Part shown: one piece after another, positions 7,983-16,841 of the stretch
Numbering within the stretch: the stretch's first letter is position 1
Layout of the letters: each line of letters starts with the position of its first letter
Source: Burkholderia ambifaria
GTDB lineage: Bacteria; Pseudomonadota; Gammaproteobacteria; Burkholderiales; Burkholderiaceae
Length of the DNA stretch: 64,000 bases
Assembly (NCBI RefSeq): GCF_001443045.1
Contig: NZ_LKPJ01000007.1
Coordinates: 247,102 to 311,101, forward strand
Direction of reading: 5' to 3'
Program-made: the position numbers and the translations under genes
Notes under the pieces: generated by a model
Seen by the model: the letters and a program-made list of their open reading frames with translations, nothing else
Databases searched by the model: none
Told to the model about the DNA's origin: nothing

Positions 7983-9368
7983 ATGAAACAGCGTGCAAGA
8001 GCCAGCCTGTCTGGCGCCATGGCGGACAATCTCGCCAGACAGATCGAGGAAGGCGTGTTGCCGGCCGGCGCGAAGCTGCCTTCCATCAGGGAATACGCTG
8101 AGGCGTCCGGGTGTTCGAAGAACACCGTGATCAGCGCGTTCGAGATGCTCGCCGCCGACGGCCTGATCGAGCCGCGCCGCGGTGCCGGCTTCTTCGTCAC
8201 GCGGCGCGCGGCGGCCGCGCCCGACCTCGACGAGCCGAGCTCGCTCGACCGCGCGATGGACATCGTGTGGCTGATGCGCGAGCAGCTTCACGAGAAACCC
8301 GACGTGCTCAATCTCGGCGAAGGCTTCCCGCCGATCGAATGGCTCGAGGAAACGCGGCTGAACCAGTACCAGCAGCGCATCGTGCGTACCGGGTCCGCTT
8401 CGCTGTTCCGCTACGGCAGCCGGTTCGGCTACCTGCCGCTGCGCCAGTCGCTGCAGCAGAAGCTCGCCGGCTACGAGATCGAGGCGCCGCCCGCGCAGAT
8501 CGTGCTCACCCACGGCGCGAACCAGGCGATGGACCTCGTGCTGCGCTACTTCGTGCGCCCCGGCGACACCGTGCTCGTCGACGATCCCGGCTACTACCCG
8601 CTGTTCGGCAAGCTCAAGCTGAGCGGCGCGAACATCGTCGGTGTGCCGCGCGAGATCGACGGCCCGGATGTCGCGAAGCTGGCCGAGCATATCGCCGCGT
8701 ATCGGCCGAAGCTGTTCTTCACGCAATCGGTCGGGCACAACCCGACCGCGACCGACACGAGCGCGGCCAAGGCACACCGGATCCTGCAGCTCGCCGACGC
8801 GCACGACCTGATCATCGTCGAGGACGATGCGCTGGCCGATCTGCGGCCGCGCTCGCTCACGCGCATTTCGACGCTCGATCAGCTGCGCCGGACGATCTAT
8901 ATCGGCAGTTTCTCGAAGTCGGTATCGGCGGCGCTGCGCGTGGGCTTCCTCGCGTGCAACGCGGCACTCGCGAGCGACCTCGCCGACGTGAAGATGCTGA
9001 CCCACGTCAGCAGCTCCGAATACTGCGAGCGTACGCTCGATGCGATCGTCAGCGACGGGCATTTCCTGCGGCACACGAATCATCTGCAGGAGAAGCTGCG
9101 GCGCGCGACCGCCACTGCGCTCGACGCGCTCGATCGGCTCGGCGCGCAGGTCTATCGGCCGAGCGAGCAAAGCCTGTATCTGTGGGCCGCGTTGCCCGGA
9201 TGGTCCGATTCGATGGAACTCGCGCAGGCGATGCTGGCGCGTGGCGTGATCCTCGCGCCGGGCGCGGTGTTCTCGCCGCAGGCCGATCAACCGTCCGCCT
9301 ATTGCCGGTTCAATGTCGCGTATCTGGCCGACAAGCGGTTTGCGCAGGCGCTGCAGGCGCTGAAGTAG
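7983..9368 (+). CDS. MocR/PdxR-type transcription regulator (GntR HTH fused to aminotransferase domain)
   Basis: 461 residues from ATG 7983. Residues 10-75 form a GntR-type winged helix (LPSIREYAEASGCSKNTVIS), followed by a class I aminotransferase-like domain with the PLP lysine in YIGSFSKSVSA and an Asp in VEDD. MocR proteins sense PLP or PLP adducts and regulate genes of amino or B6-related metabolism. Divergent from the HMG-CoA reductase operon, with candidate repeats in between, so that operon is the likely target. A PLP-dependent regulator over a mevalonate-type gene is unexpected. Confidence 0.92.
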   Translation: MKQRARASLSGAMADNLARQIEEGVLPAGAKLPSIREYAEASGCSKNTVISAFEMLAADGLIEPRRGAGFFVTRRAAAAPDLDEPSSLDRAMDIVWLMREQLHEKPDVLNLGEGFPPIEWLEETRLNQYQQRIVRTGSASLFRYGSRFGYLPLRQSLQQKLAGYEIEAPPAQIVLTHGANQAMDLVLRYFVRPGDTVLVDDPGYYPLFGKLKLSGANIVGVPREIDGPDVAKLAEHIAAYRPKLFFTQSVGHNPTATDTSAAKAHRILQLADAHDLIIVEDDALADLRPRSLTRISTLDQLRRTIYIGSFSKSVSAALRVGFLACNAALASDLADVKMLTHVSSSEYCERTLDAIVSDGHFLRHTNHLQEKLRRATATALDALDRLGAQVYRPSEQSLYLWAALPGWSDSMELAQAMLARGVILAPGAVFSPQADQPSAYCRFNVAYLADKRFAQALQALK

Positions 9369-9376
9369 CAAGGAAC

Positions 9377-9402
9377 GCGGGGCGGCATTGCAGCCGGCCC
9401 GC
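9377..9402. terminator. candidate bidirectional terminator
   Basis: Arms GCGGGGCGG and CCGGCCCGC (8 of 9 pairs) with an 8-bp loop sit between the converging MocR and epoxide hydrolase genes. There is no clear U-tract. Confidence 0.4.
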
Positions 9403-9422
9403 GCGCTCCCGTCAGACCACGC

Positions 9423-10700
9423 CTACGCGCGACGCAACGGCCGGAACCCGGCACGCACTTCGCGGGCAAACAGTTCCGGTTCTTCCCATGCCGCGAAATG
9501 GCCGCCCTTGTCGACTTCGTTGAAGTAGATCAGGTTGTGATAGCTGCGCTCGGCCCAGCTGCGCGGCGCCTGGTAGATCTCGCCGGGGAACACCGTGATC
9601 GCCGCCGGCAGCGAGATGTCCACCGCGTTGAAGTTGTTCGAGTGATCCTCCCAGTAGATCTGCGCGGCGGACGTCGCCGAGTTGGTCAACCAGTACAACG
9701 AAATGTCGTCGAGAATCTCGTCGCGCGGAATCGAGCGTTCGGGCACGCCGCCGCTATAGGTCCACTGCGAGATCTTGTCGTACATCCACGCGGCCTGCCC
9801 CGACGGCGAGTCGGCGAGTGCGTAGCCGACCGTCTGCGGACGCGTGACCATCATCGCCGAGTAACCGCAGTTGTCGCGATAGAACGTCGCGAGCTTCTCG
9901 TACGCGGCCTTCTCCTTCGGCGACAGCGATGCCGGCGCCGGCGCGTCGGTCTGGAGCAGCGTCGCGATGTCCGGCGGCACCGTCGCCGGCATGTTCACGT
10001 GGATCCCGGCCAGACCCTGCACGCGCTGCATCGCCATCCGGTGCGAGATCACCGAGCCGCAGTCGCCGCCCTGCGACACGAAGCGCGTATAGCCGAGGCG
10101 CGCCATCAGTTCACCCCAGGCCCGCGCGATGTGGTCGGAGCCCCAGCCCGTCTTGGTCGGACGGCCCGAGAAACCGAAGCCCGGCAGCGACGGCACGACG
10201 ACGTGGAACGCATCGTCGGCACTGGCACCGTGTGCGGTCGGGTCGGTCAGCGGGCCGATCGCCTTCAGCAGTTCGAAGACCGACCCCGGCCAGCCGTGCG
10301 TCATGATCATCGGCATCGCGTTCGCGTGCCGCGACCGCACGTGGATGAAGTGAATGTCGAGCCCGTCGATTTCGGTGATGAACATCGGGAAACCGTTCAG
10401 GCGCGCCTCGCCCTTACGCCAGTCGTAGTCGGTGCCCCAGTACTGCAGCAGCGCCTGCATGCGCGCGAGCCGCACGCCCTGCGATTCGTCGGCGACGGTC
10501 TCGCGTCCCGGCCAGCGCGTCGCGGCGATGCGGCGGCGCAGATCGGCCAGCGCTTCATCGGGAATGTGTGCGGTGAACGGGCGTATGCCGTTGCCGCCGG
10601 TTGCCGCATGGAGCGCGGTGGGCAGCATCGCGGATACACCGGCGGCCACGGAAGTGGCCAGCAGGTGGCGACGCATCGGGGAAAACGGTGTGGAAGACAT
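9423..10700 (-). CDS. exported epoxide hydrolase (EHN-domain, juvenile-hormone-epoxide-hydrolase-like)
   Basis: 425 residues from ATG 10700 (AAGGAG ten bases upstream). The N-terminus has RRHLLATSVAAG, a Tat-like signal peptide with cleavage near LHAA. An EHN-type N-terminal helix region (ALADLRRRIAATRWPG, 50-65) precedes the hydrolase core. HGWP lies at 135-138, the Asp nucleophile is D213 in QGGDCGS, and the catalytic His is about 401 in KGGHFAAWEEPE. These fit soluble/microsomal-type epoxide hydrolases that open epoxides to diols. It stands alone; the substrate is unknown. It is a different subfamily from the hydrolase at 3281-4324. Confidence 0.88.
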   Translation of the reverse strand: MSSTPFSPMRRHLLATSVAAGVSAMLPTALHAATGGNGIRPFTAHIPDEALADLRRRIAATRWPGRETVADESQGVRLARMQALLQYWGTDYDWRKGEARLNGFPMFITEIDGLDIHFIHVRSRHANAMPMIMTHGWPGSVFELLKAIGPLTDPTAHGASADDAFHVVVPSLPGFGFSGRPTKTGWGSDHIARAWGELMARLGYTRFVSQGGDCGSVISHRMAMQRVQGLAGIHVNMPATVPPDIATLLQTDAPAPASLSPKEKAAYEKLATFYRDNCGYSAMMVTRPQTVGYALADSPSGQAAWMYDKISQWTYSGGVPERSIPRDEILDDISLYWLTNSATSAAQIYWEDHSNNFNAVDISLPAAITVFPGEIYQAPRSWAERSYHNLIYFNEVDKGGHFAAWEEPELFAREVRAGFRPLRRA

Positions 10701-10877
10701 CGTTCGGCATCTCCTTTCGTGAAGTGGAAAGTGAACATGCCGCGCGCCCGAGCGCGCCTTCGCTTTCAATCGGGCGCGCGCCGGTCACGCGGCTTTGCCC
10801 ATTTGAAAGGTCTGATGTATCCGGGATTTGTCTGATTTGTACGCGTTTGTAGCGGAGATGCGACCGTCGCCGTCACA

Positions 10878-11480
10878 TCAGGGCGCGACCCAGCGGCCTT
10901 CGTAGCCGTCGTCGTTCAGGTCGAACACCGCGCGGCGATGACCGCTGCGGGCGAGATCGAGCCAGTCGATGCGCGTCACCGTGACATGGAGCACGCAGAA
11001 GTTCCGATAACCGTCGTCGATGGGCGATGTGCCTGGGCTTGCGCTCGCCGTGACATGCGCTTCTTCAGGCGACTCGATCGGCGTGCCCGGCCGCAACGGT
11101 GCGCGATACAACAGCAGCGTATGCGGACGGCTCGACTGCCAGATCGCGCGACGTTGCGCTTCGTCGTCGCAGATCGATGCGACGCCTTCCGCGCGAATCT
11201 GCACGAGCGCGTCGAGATCGGTCGCGACGATGGCGATGCGCGGATCGCGGCGCAGCTCCGCAACCTTCTCCGAACGCGCATCGGTATGGAACGCCAGCAG
11301 ACGATCGGCGCGGCTCACTTGCCGCAACACAATCGTGCGCACCTTCGGCGCGCCGTCGAGCCCGAGCGTCGCGGCCTGCACCATCGTGAACGGCGAGCGC
11401 TGTGCGTTGACGCCCGACTCGAGGCAGGACCAGAGACGATCGCAGGTTTGCGAGAGCGATTCGGAAGCGGGATCGGACAT
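10878..11480 (-). CDS. pyridoxamine 5'-phosphate oxidase-like FMN-binding protein
   Basis: 200 residues with a split-barrel flavin fold: an N-terminal VRTIVLRQVSRADRLLAF block typical of the FMN-phosphate contact, then AELRRDPRIAIVATD and the C-terminal YRNFCVLHVTVTRIDWLDL. It resembles alr4036-type PPOX-family proteins more than PdxH itself. No good ribosome binding site precedes the start. It is the last of three co-directional genes (aminotransferase, 62-residue peptide, this gene), with a 106-bp gap before it. Confidence 0.8.
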   Translation of the reverse strand: MSDPASESLSQTCDRLWSCLESGVNAQRSPFTMVQAATLGLDGAPKVRTIVLRQVSRADRLLAFHTDARSEKVAELRRDPRIAIVATDLDALVQIRAEGVASICDDEAQRRAIWQSSRPHTLLLYRAPLRPGTPIESPEEAHVTASASPGTSPIDDGYRNFCVLHVTVTRIDWLDLARSGHRRAVFDLNDDGYEGRWVAP

Positions 11481-11586
11481 GACGGCGCGGCGATCTTGCG
11501 GGATTCGGTCGCGCTAGCTTAACCGTTTCCGCGGCGGGGTTCGTGGCCCCCCCGCGGCTGCCGTTGCAAACCCGCCGCCGCGTGGT

Positions 11587-11775
11587 TCAGTTATAGCCGA
11601 GGACGACCGGTGCGGCGTCACTCGTGTCGCTCGAATCCGCGCCAAAGCGGCCGAGCACGTCCGCGACGTACTGCGGCCCCGCGCTGATCTGCGACGACTT
11701 GTGTTCGACGGGACGGATAGCGGCCATGCCCGGCGCTTCATCCCTCCATGCGGCGTCGTTGATGACAATGCTCAT
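11587..11775 (-). CDS. 62-residue protein of unknown function
   Basis: A small gene that looks real: ATG 11775 has GAGGAG seven bases upstream, and that binding site overlaps the stop of the aminotransferase gene (11786-11788), so translation is probably coupled. The product is soluble and acidic, with no signal or membrane segment, and ends in APVVLGYN. The C-terminal 20 residues are rich in Asp, Ser and Ala. I recognise no family. Its place between a PLP enzyme and an FMN enzyme makes it either a small subunit or scaffold, or conceivably a peptide substrate. Confidence 0.7.
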   Translation of the reverse strand: MSIVINDAAWRDEAPGMAAIRPVEHKSSQISAGPQYVADVLGRFGADSSDTSDAAPVVLGYN

Positions 11776-11785
11776 GTGTGTCTCC

Positions 11786-12985
11786 TCACGCGGCCAGCGC
11801 CGCACCATACGCGCGCACCAGGCGCGCCACGCCTTCCCGGATCGCGTCGACGTCGGGTGCGGCGAACGACAGACGCAGCGATGCGGCGTCGACGTTGTCC
11901 GCGAAGAACGCCTTGCCCGGCACGAAGACGACCTTGTTCGCGATCGCCTGTTGCAGCAGCACGTCCGACGACACCGCGCCGATCCGCGCCCACACGAACA
12001 TCCCGCCTTCGGGACGATGGAACGTGATCGCATCGCCGAATCCGTCGCGCAGCGCGTCGCACATCGCATCGCATTTGCGCTTGTAGGCCGCCGTGATGCG
12101 CGGCAGGTGGCGTTCGAGCGCGCCGTCGGCGAGATACTCGGCGGCGGTGGCTTGCGTCCACGGTGCGCTGCACAGGTCGACAGTCTGCTTCGCGATCACG
12201 CAGCGTCGCGCGATCTCGGTCGGCGCGATCGTCCAGCCCACGCGCAGCCCCGGTGCGACGATTTTCGACAGGCTCGCGAAGTGCACGATCCAGTCGCGCG
12301 CGCCTTCGACTTCGTTCGCGAGCGCGAGCATCGACGGCACCGGTTCGCCCGCGAAACGCAGATCGCCATAGGGATCGTCCTCGACGATCAGGAAACGGTA
12401 TTGCACCGCGAGACGCAGCAGCTTCAGCCGGCGTTCGCGCGTGAGCGTCGCGCCGGTCGGGTTCGCGAAGGTCGGGACCGTGTAGAGCAGCTTCGGCTGC
12501 GCGATCGTGCCGGATGCGAGTTGAGATGCGAGGCGGTCGACGTCGAGGCCTTCACCGTCGACGGGGATCGTCACGATGCGCGCCTGTTGCAGACGCATCG
12601 CCGACAGCGTCGCCGGATAAGCCGGTTGTTCGGTCAGCACGACGTCGCCCGGGGCGACCATCACGCGCAGCAGCAGGTCGAGGCCCTGCTGCGAGCCGGT
12701 CGTGACGAGCAGTTCGGCCGGCGTGCAGGTCACGTTGCGGCGCGCCATCAAGGCGATCAGTTGCTGCTTCAGTTCGGCGAGGCCGTCGGTCGGGCCGTAT
12801 TGCAGGCAGCGGACCGGCTGCGCGTACGCGCGTTCGGCGGCGGCGTTCAGGCCGTCGACGTCGAACAGGTCGCTGGCCGGATAGCCGCCCGCGAAGGAAA
12901 TCATCCCCGGCTCGGAGAGGTACTTGAACAGCTCGCGGATCGGCGAACCGGCTGGATTCTGGAATGAGGGCGTAAACGCGTACAT
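11786..12985 (-). CDS. PLP-dependent class I/II aminotransferase (2-aminoadipate aminotransferase type)
   Basis: 399 residues. Features of the fold-type I family: ISFAGGYPASDLF near residue 30, TTGSQQGLD, PTFANPTG, VEDDPYGDL, and the PLP lysine in ASLSKIVAPGLRVGW. It resembles LysN/Aro8-like transaminases and the catalytic half of MocR proteins, but has no DNA-binding domain. Donor and acceptor cannot be told from sequence. It is the first gene of the trio with the 62-residue protein and the PPOX-like flavoprotein. Confidence 0.88.
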   Translation of the reverse strand: MYAFTPSFQNPAGSPIRELFKYLSEPGMISFAGGYPASDLFDVDGLNAAAERAYAQPVRCLQYGPTDGLAELKQQLIALMARRNVTCTPAELLVTTGSQQGLDLLLRVMVAPGDVVLTEQPAYPATLSAMRLQQARIVTIPVDGEGLDVDRLASQLASGTIAQPKLLYTVPTFANPTGATLTRERRLKLLRLAVQYRFLIVEDDPYGDLRFAGEPVPSMLALANEVEGARDWIVHFASLSKIVAPGLRVGWTIAPTEIARRCVIAKQTVDLCSAPWTQATAAEYLADGALERHLPRITAAYKRKCDAMCDALRDGFGDAITFHRPEGGMFVWARIGAVSSDVLLQQAIANKVVFVPGKAFFADNVDAASLRLSFAAPDVDAIREGVARLVRAYGAALAA

Positions 12986-13574
12986 GTCGTCGTGAGCTGG
13001 ATGGCACGGACGGCCGGGATAGCCGACAGGTGCCGCCCGCCAGGGCGCTTCTGGCGCCCAAGGCGGGAATTCGAGCCACGATTGTCGATAGTCATTAACG
13101 CTGCGGCAAACGATATCTATGCACTAGGTCTTGCGGTTTGGTCATTAATTGGGTGGAGCGGGGGATGCTTGCTGTCGGCTGGAATCGAACCTATTCGACG
13201 GCCTCGACAGACACGTTGGAGCTTCACGGTGTGGCAGCAAGCTCTCTCTGGCAAATTGCTGCTGCACACCTTTCCGCATCTCTCCGCCATCTCAATGTAT
13301 TGCTACGTGTAGCCCTCGGGACACCAAGATCAACGATACGGCAATTTCTGTAGCCCACGGGCTACTAGACCCTTGTTTGATCGACTCAACAATCGACTGC
13401 CACTTCACTGGCCGGCAGCACCGCGCACAAACAGCGACCACCGGCCAAAGACGCATGGCAGCCCCACCCCGCCCCGATTACCTAGGTAATTGACACCTAT
13501 CGACCTAGGTAATTGTCCTCCCTACCATGGTTTCCGACGCGACCCAAAGCGCCCCACACCAAGAGGACACGACC
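12986..13574. other. 589-bp divergent intergenic region
   Basis: No convincing gene. It must contain the promoter of the aminotransferase trio (left) and of the MFS/M19 operon (right). Composition is visibly less GC-rich than the flanks. The only clear structure is the tandem ACCTAGGTAATTG repeat near the right end. Confidence 0.6.
13480..13515 (+). promoter_or_regulatory. tandem operator-like repeats before the MFS/M19 operon
   Basis: ACCTAGGTAATTG occurs at 13480-13492 and 13503-13515, a 23-bp period (about two helical turns); each begins with the palindrome ACCTAGGT. A TTGACA lies between them at 13490-13495. They sit 60-95 bp before the MFS start. The LuxR-type regulator encoded at the end of this gene group is a possible ligand. 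Confidence 0.6.
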
Positions 13575-14912
13575 ATGACCACCCAGGACGTCGACACCAG
13601 CACCCTGCGGCGCGTGATCGCCGCAGCGTCCATCGGCAATTTCGTCGAATGGTTCGATTTCGCCGCATACGGCTTTCTCGCCACCATCCTGACGCGCGAA
13701 TTCTTCCCGAGCGGCGACCCCACCATCGGGCTCCTGAAGACCTTCGCCGTCTTCGCGGTAGCCTTCGCATTCCGCCCGCTGGGTGGCCTCATCTTCGGCG
13801 TCATCGGCGACCGGATCGGCCGCAAGCGCACGCTTGCGCTGACGATCCTGATGATGGCCGGCTCGACGACGTTGATCGGCCTGCTGCCGACCTACGCGAG
13901 CATCGGATACTGGGCGCCGTTGCTGCTCACGATGATTCGCTGCGTGCAGGGCTTTTCCGCCGGCGGCGAATATGCCGGTGCATGCGCTTACGTGATGGAA
14001 CACGCACCGCGCCGCCGTCGCGCCTTCTTCGGCAGCTTCGTGCCGGTATCGACCTTCTCGTCGTTCGCTTGCGCGGCGGTGGTGGCCTATCTGCTCGAGT
14101 CGTCGCTGTCGTCGCAGGCGATGATCGACTGGGGCTGGCGCGTGCCGTTCCTGATCGCGGCACCGGTCGGCCTCATCGGCGTCTACCTGCGTGTCAACCT
14201 GAATGAAACGCCCGCGTTCCAGGCGCTCGAAGGCAAGCACGACGTCGCGCATGCCCCGCTGATGGAAACGCTGCATTCGCAGTCGTTGAATATCCTGAAG
14301 CTCGGTGCGTTCGTGTCCGTGACGGCGCTGTCGTTCTACACGTTCACCACGTATTTCGCGACTTACCTGCAAGTGGCCGGACACCTGTCCCGCGGCACGT
14401 CGCTTCTCGTGACGGTGCTCGCCCTCCTCTTCGCAGCGGCGTTGTGCCCGGTCGCCGGCCTCTTCTCCGACCTCGTCGGCCGCCGCGCGACGATCGCCAC
14501 GACCTGCCTCTTCATCATCGTGTCGGTTTATCCGGCATTCTCGCTGGGCGGCTCGGGCGTGTTGTCGCAATCGCTGATCGGCGTCGCGCTGCTCGCGATC
14601 GGCGCGGTGTTCTCGGGCGTGGTGACGGCACCGCTGATGTCGGAAGTGTTCGCGACGAAAACCCGCTATACGGCGTCCGCGATCACCTACAACCTCGCCT
14701 ACACGATCTTCGGCGGCACCGCCCCGCTCGTCGCCACGTGGCTGATCTCCGCGACCGGAACGAACCTGTCGCCTGCGTACTACCTGATCGCCGTGTCGAT
14801 CTTCGCGATGATCGGTGGCCTGGCGCTGCCGGAAACGTCGAAGACGGCACTCGAGGAAGCCGGTCCGGCAACCGCGAGAACCGCCAAGCGCGGCGTCGAA
14901 CGCGCCGTTTGA
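13575..14912 (+). CDS. MFS transporter, metabolite:H+ symporter (MHS) family
   Basis: 445 residues from ATG 13575 (AGAGG eight bases upstream; an earlier in-frame ATG at 13527 lacks a site). About 12 membrane segments. SIGNFVEWFDFAAYGF at the N-terminus and FRPLGGLIFGVIGDRIGRKR in loop 2-3 are hallmarks of the ProP/KgtP/ShiA-like MHS group, which take up organic acids and compatible solutes with protons. First gene of an operon with the M19-family protein 41 bp downstream, so it probably imports that protein's substrate or a precursor. Confidence 0.9.
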   Translation: MTTQDVDTSTLRRVIAAASIGNFVEWFDFAAYGFLATILTREFFPSGDPTIGLLKTFAVFAVAFAFRPLGGLIFGVIGDRIGRKRTLALTILMMAGSTTLIGLLPTYASIGYWAPLLLTMIRCVQGFSAGGEYAGACAYVMEHAPRRRRAFFGSFVPVSTFSSFACAAVVAYLLESSLSSQAMIDWGWRVPFLIAAPVGLIGVYLRVNLNETPAFQALEGKHDVAHAPLMETLHSQSLNILKLGAFVSVTALSFYTFTTYFATYLQVAGHLSRGTSLLVTVLALLFAAALCPVAGLFSDLVGRRATIATTCLFIIVSVYPAFSLGGSGVLSQSLIGVALLAIGAVFSGVVTAPLMSEVFATKTRYTASAITYNLAYTIFGGTAPLVATWLISATGTNLSPAYYLIAVSIFAMIGGLALPETSKTALEEAGPATARTAKRGVERAV

Positions 14913-14953
14913 GCAACCCGTCACGCAAGAAGATCAACACACGGAGAGGCATC

Positions 14954-15925
14954 ATGACCAACCTTCACGACGCCAGCATCATCATCGACGGCCTGAACAT
15001 TTCCAGATTCGAGCGCTCGGTGTTCGAAGACATGCGCAAAGGCGGTGTCACGGCCGTCAATTGCACGGTCTCCGTGTGGGAAGACTTCCAGAAGACGATC
15101 GACAACATCGCGGAAATGAAGCAGCAGATCCGCGAATACAGCGAAATCCTCACGCTGGTACGCACGACGGACGACATCCTGCGCGCGAAGCAGGAGAACA
15201 AGACGGGCATCATCCTCGGCTTCCAGAACGCGTACGCGTTCGAGGACAATCTCGGCTACATCGAAGTGTTCAAGGAACTCGGCGTGAACGTGGTGCAGCT
15301 CTGCTACAACACGCAGAACCTCGTCGGCACGGGTTCTTATGAACCCGACGGCGGATTGTCCGGATACGGCCGCGAAGTGATTCAGGAGATGAACCGCGTC
15401 GGCATCATGGTGGATCTCTCGCACGTCGGTGCGAAAACATCATCCGATGCGATTGCCTGTTCGAAGAAACCGGTCACCTACTCGCACTGCTGCCCGTCCG
15501 GTTTGAAAGAGCATCCGCGCAACAAGACGGACGATCAACTGCGCGAGATCGCCGAAGCAAACGGCTTCGTGGGCGTCACGATGTTCATGCCGTTCCTGCG
15601 ACGCGGCGCCGACGCGACGATCGACGACTATCTCGAAGCGATCGAATACGTGATCGACGTAATCGGCGAGGACAAGGTCGGCATCGGCACGGACTTCACG
15701 CAGGGCTACAGCACCGAGTTCTTCGACTGGATCACGCACGACAAGGGCCGCTATCGTCGTCTGACGGACTTCGGCAAGGTCGTCAATCCGGAAGGTATCC
15801 GCACGATCGGCGAATTCCCGAACCTCACGGCCGCGATGCAGCGCGCCGGCTGGAGCGAGTCGCGCATCAAGAAGGTGATGGGCGAAAACTGGCTGCGGGT
15901 ATTCGGCGAAGTCTGGAACGGTTGA
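14954..15925 (+). CDS. M19 (membrane dipeptidase) family protein with altered metal site
   Basis: 323 residues, ATG 14954 with GGAGAGG upstream. It has the M19/renal dipeptidase fold landmarks VDLSHVG and PVTYSHCCPSGLKEHPRNKTDDQL, which keep the two His ligands equal to H198 and H219 of renal dipeptidase. The usual N-terminal HxD motif after DG is replaced by LNI (DGLNIS, residues 12-17), and the bridging Glu appears replaced in LGFQNAYAFED. No signal peptide. It may therefore be a cytoplasmic one-metal or metal-independent hydrolase of a small molecule, not a classical dipeptidase. Operonic with the MHS transporter. Confidence 0.85.
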   Translation: MTNLHDASIIIDGLNISRFERSVFEDMRKGGVTAVNCTVSVWEDFQKTIDNIAEMKQQIREYSEILTLVRTTDDILRAKQENKTGIILGFQNAYAFEDNLGYIEVFKELGVNVVQLCYNTQNLVGTGSYEPDGGLSGYGREVIQEMNRVGIMVDLSHVGAKTSSDAIACSKKPVTYSHCCPSGLKEHPRNKTDDQLREIAEANGFVGVTMFMPFLRRGADATIDDYLEAIEYVIDVIGEDKVGIGTDFTQGYSTEFFDWITHDKGRYRRLTDFGKVVNPEGIRTIGEFPNLTAAMQRAGWSESRIKKVMGENWLRVFGEVWNG

Positions 15926-16104
15926 ACCGCACGACAGATACGCTCGCGCCATGCGGTTCGGCTGAAGTCCAGGGCGTGAGCGAGGGGCACGATTGGCGTG
16001 TCTTTCACGTCGGATGAGTGCCTTGCACGCGCTACCGCTACAATCCGACAGGAGCGCCCCACCCGATAGCATGGGTCCGAACCCGGTTCGGCCCAGTCGA
16101 CAAG

Positions 16105-16677
16105 ATGCCGAACATGACCGACACGATGCCCAGCCTCGACTACGAAGATCTCTTCAGGCATCTGCCTGTCGCGGCGATCGTGGCCAGGGAGCGCATCATG
16201 ATCGACTGCAACGAGCAGGCGCTGCAACTGTTCAGGGCGAGCCGCGACGACATCGTCGACCAGTCGTTCGCGAAGCTGTATCCGCAGCAGAAGGACTTCG
16301 CGACGACCGGCCGCCGCCTCGCGCCGCTGCTCGCGAAACATGCGGGATTCAGCGACGACCGCATCATGCGCCGTGTCGACGGCAGCCATTTCTGGGTGAC
16401 CGTATGCGGCTTCGGATACAACCCGAAGCGCCCCTTCGAGCTGGCCATCTGGACCTTCACCGACCTGTCGGGCAACGCCAAGCATCCGGACGTCGCCAAC
16501 ACGTTGACCGATCGCGAGCGCGACGTCGCGGCCTTCCTGGTGCACGGCCTCACCAGCAAGGAAATCGGCAAGGAGCTGAACATCAGCCCGCGCACCGTCG
16601 ACATCCATCGCGCGAGCCTGCTGAGAAAGTATGAAGTCCGTACGACCCACGATCTGATCGCGTGCCTGCTGGCGTGA
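16105..16677 (+). CDS. PAS-like sensor fused to LuxR-type HTH regulator
   Basis: 190 residues from ATG 16105; a second ATG at 16114 is equally possible and neither has a strong ribosome site. Residues 12-115 form a PAS-like domain (LPVAAIVARERIMIDCNEQA, typical PAS opening). Residues 125-185 form the LuxR/FixJ HTH (LTDRERDVAAFLVHGLTSKE, TVDIHRASLLRKY). It follows the MFS/M19 operon on the same strand with a 179-bp gap, and is the best candidate for its regulator. Confidence 0.86.
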   Translation: MPNMTDTMPSLDYEDLFRHLPVAAIVARERIMIDCNEQALQLFRASRDDIVDQSFAKLYPQQKDFATTGRRLAPLLAKHAGFSDDRIMRRVDGSHFWVTVCGFGYNPKRPFELAIWTFTDLSGNAKHPDVANTLTDRERDVAAFLVHGLTSKEIGKELNISPRTVDIHRASLLRKYEVRTTHDLIACLLA

Positions 16678-16841
16678 GTCGGGCGCGCGTCAACAAAGAA
16701 GGGGGCTTCGTGGATTTCCGCGGACATCGCTTGCCGACCCGGAGCGCACCTTCAGCGTACTCGCCTGAAAAATCCGCAAGCAGATGTATAAAGGCCGCCG
16801 ACGTTAGACACTCGTCTGTCCGCGATGCGCCAACGATCTTG

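Noticed and set aside
13165-13210. tRNA-like T-arm (GGTTCGATTCC on the minus strand)
   Set aside because: The flanking bases do not pair as a T-stem and no acceptor, D or anticodon arm can be built.
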